64,000 nucleotides of DNA from Gammaproteobacteria bacterium (GTDB lineage Bacteria; Pseudomonadota; Gammaproteobacteria; SZUA-229). The stretch covers positions 1 through 64,000 of the forward strand of contig JAOUNI010000008.1 of the NCBI GenBank assembly GCA_029881035.1. Direction: 5' to 3'. Each line of letters opens with the position of its first letter. Within the stretch, counting starts at the first letter, position 1. This document shows positions 63,661 to 64,000 of this stretch, one piece after another. Position numbers and translations under genes: made by a program. The notes under the pieces were generated by a model that saw only the letters and a list, made by a program, of their open reading frames with translations, was not told where the DNA came from and searched no databases.

Positions 63661-64000
63661 ATGTCTGAATTCGACAGCGCCTTCATGCAGACCGATACAG
63701 CCGATGTCTCACACATTCTCGACGGCCTGAACGAAGCGCAGCGTGAAGCGGTGACCGCACCGCCCGGTCACATGCTGGTGCTGGCCGGCGCCGGTAGTGG
63801 TAAAACCCGCGTGCTGGTACACCGCATCGCCTGGCTGAACCAGGTTGAAAATATTTCTGCCTACAATATTTTTGCCGTCACCTTTACCAACAAAGCAGCT
63901 GCAGAAATGCGCAAGCGCGTTGAAAAACTGCAGGGCACGCCGGCCTCCGGCATGTGGGTCGGTACTTTCCATGGACTGGCGCACCGTTTATTAAGATCGC
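63661..64000 (+). CDS. uvrD: UvrD/Rep-type DNA helicase II, 5' part truncated by window end
   Basis: Translated by eye: [59 protein letters not shown]...[18 protein letters not shown]...[12 protein letters not shown]. Confidence 0.94.
   Translation, partial: MSEFDSAFMQTDTADVSHILDGLNEAQREAVTAPPGHMLVLAGAGSGKTRVLVHRIAWLNQVENISAYNIFAVTFTNKAAAEMRKRVEKLQGTPASGMWVGTFHGLAHRLLRS

Overview
Chromosomal window from a gammaproteobacterium-like genome, spanning the probable replication origin. I saw no rRNA, tRNA, CRISPR array or intact mobile element. (1) 0-11 kb is accessory signalling and stress: spermidine-synthase-like protein, UspA, a methyl-accepting chemotaxis protein, HTH-receiver protein, receiver-HD-GYP protein, an orphan periplasmic binding lipoprotein next to a large PAS/GAF hybrid kinase, GNAT and PsiE-like proteins. 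(2) 12-23 kb is mixed accessory: duplicated tiny lipoproteins, an unknown exported protein, LpxR-like protein, a dehydrogenase with a decayed fragment nearby, a stand-alone protein resembling a phage polyvalent-protein domain, a deaminase, FabV and an RluA-type synthase. (3) 23-31 kb is phoU-pstBACS-phoRB. (4) 31-41 kb is mnmE-yidC-yidD-rnpA-rpmH / dnaA-dnaN-recF-gyrB, with DnaA boxes and two parS-like palindromes inside recF. (5) 41-64 kb is mostly housekeeping: ubiD, hemYD, algRZ-like, argH, lysA, dapF, xerC, hslVU, ubiE/J/B and the start of uvrD. The best second-look items are the EVQSDWHQ protein (18.5-20.2 kb), two near-identical 11-bp-periodic elements upstream of pstS and phoB, the parS palindromes in recF, two duplicated tiny-protein families that the ORF track misses in whole or part, a dispersed roughly 41-bp intergenic repeat, a dehydrogenase gene remnant, and an algR-hemD junction lacking hemC. 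All family assignments come from reading motifs and gene order; no database search was run.
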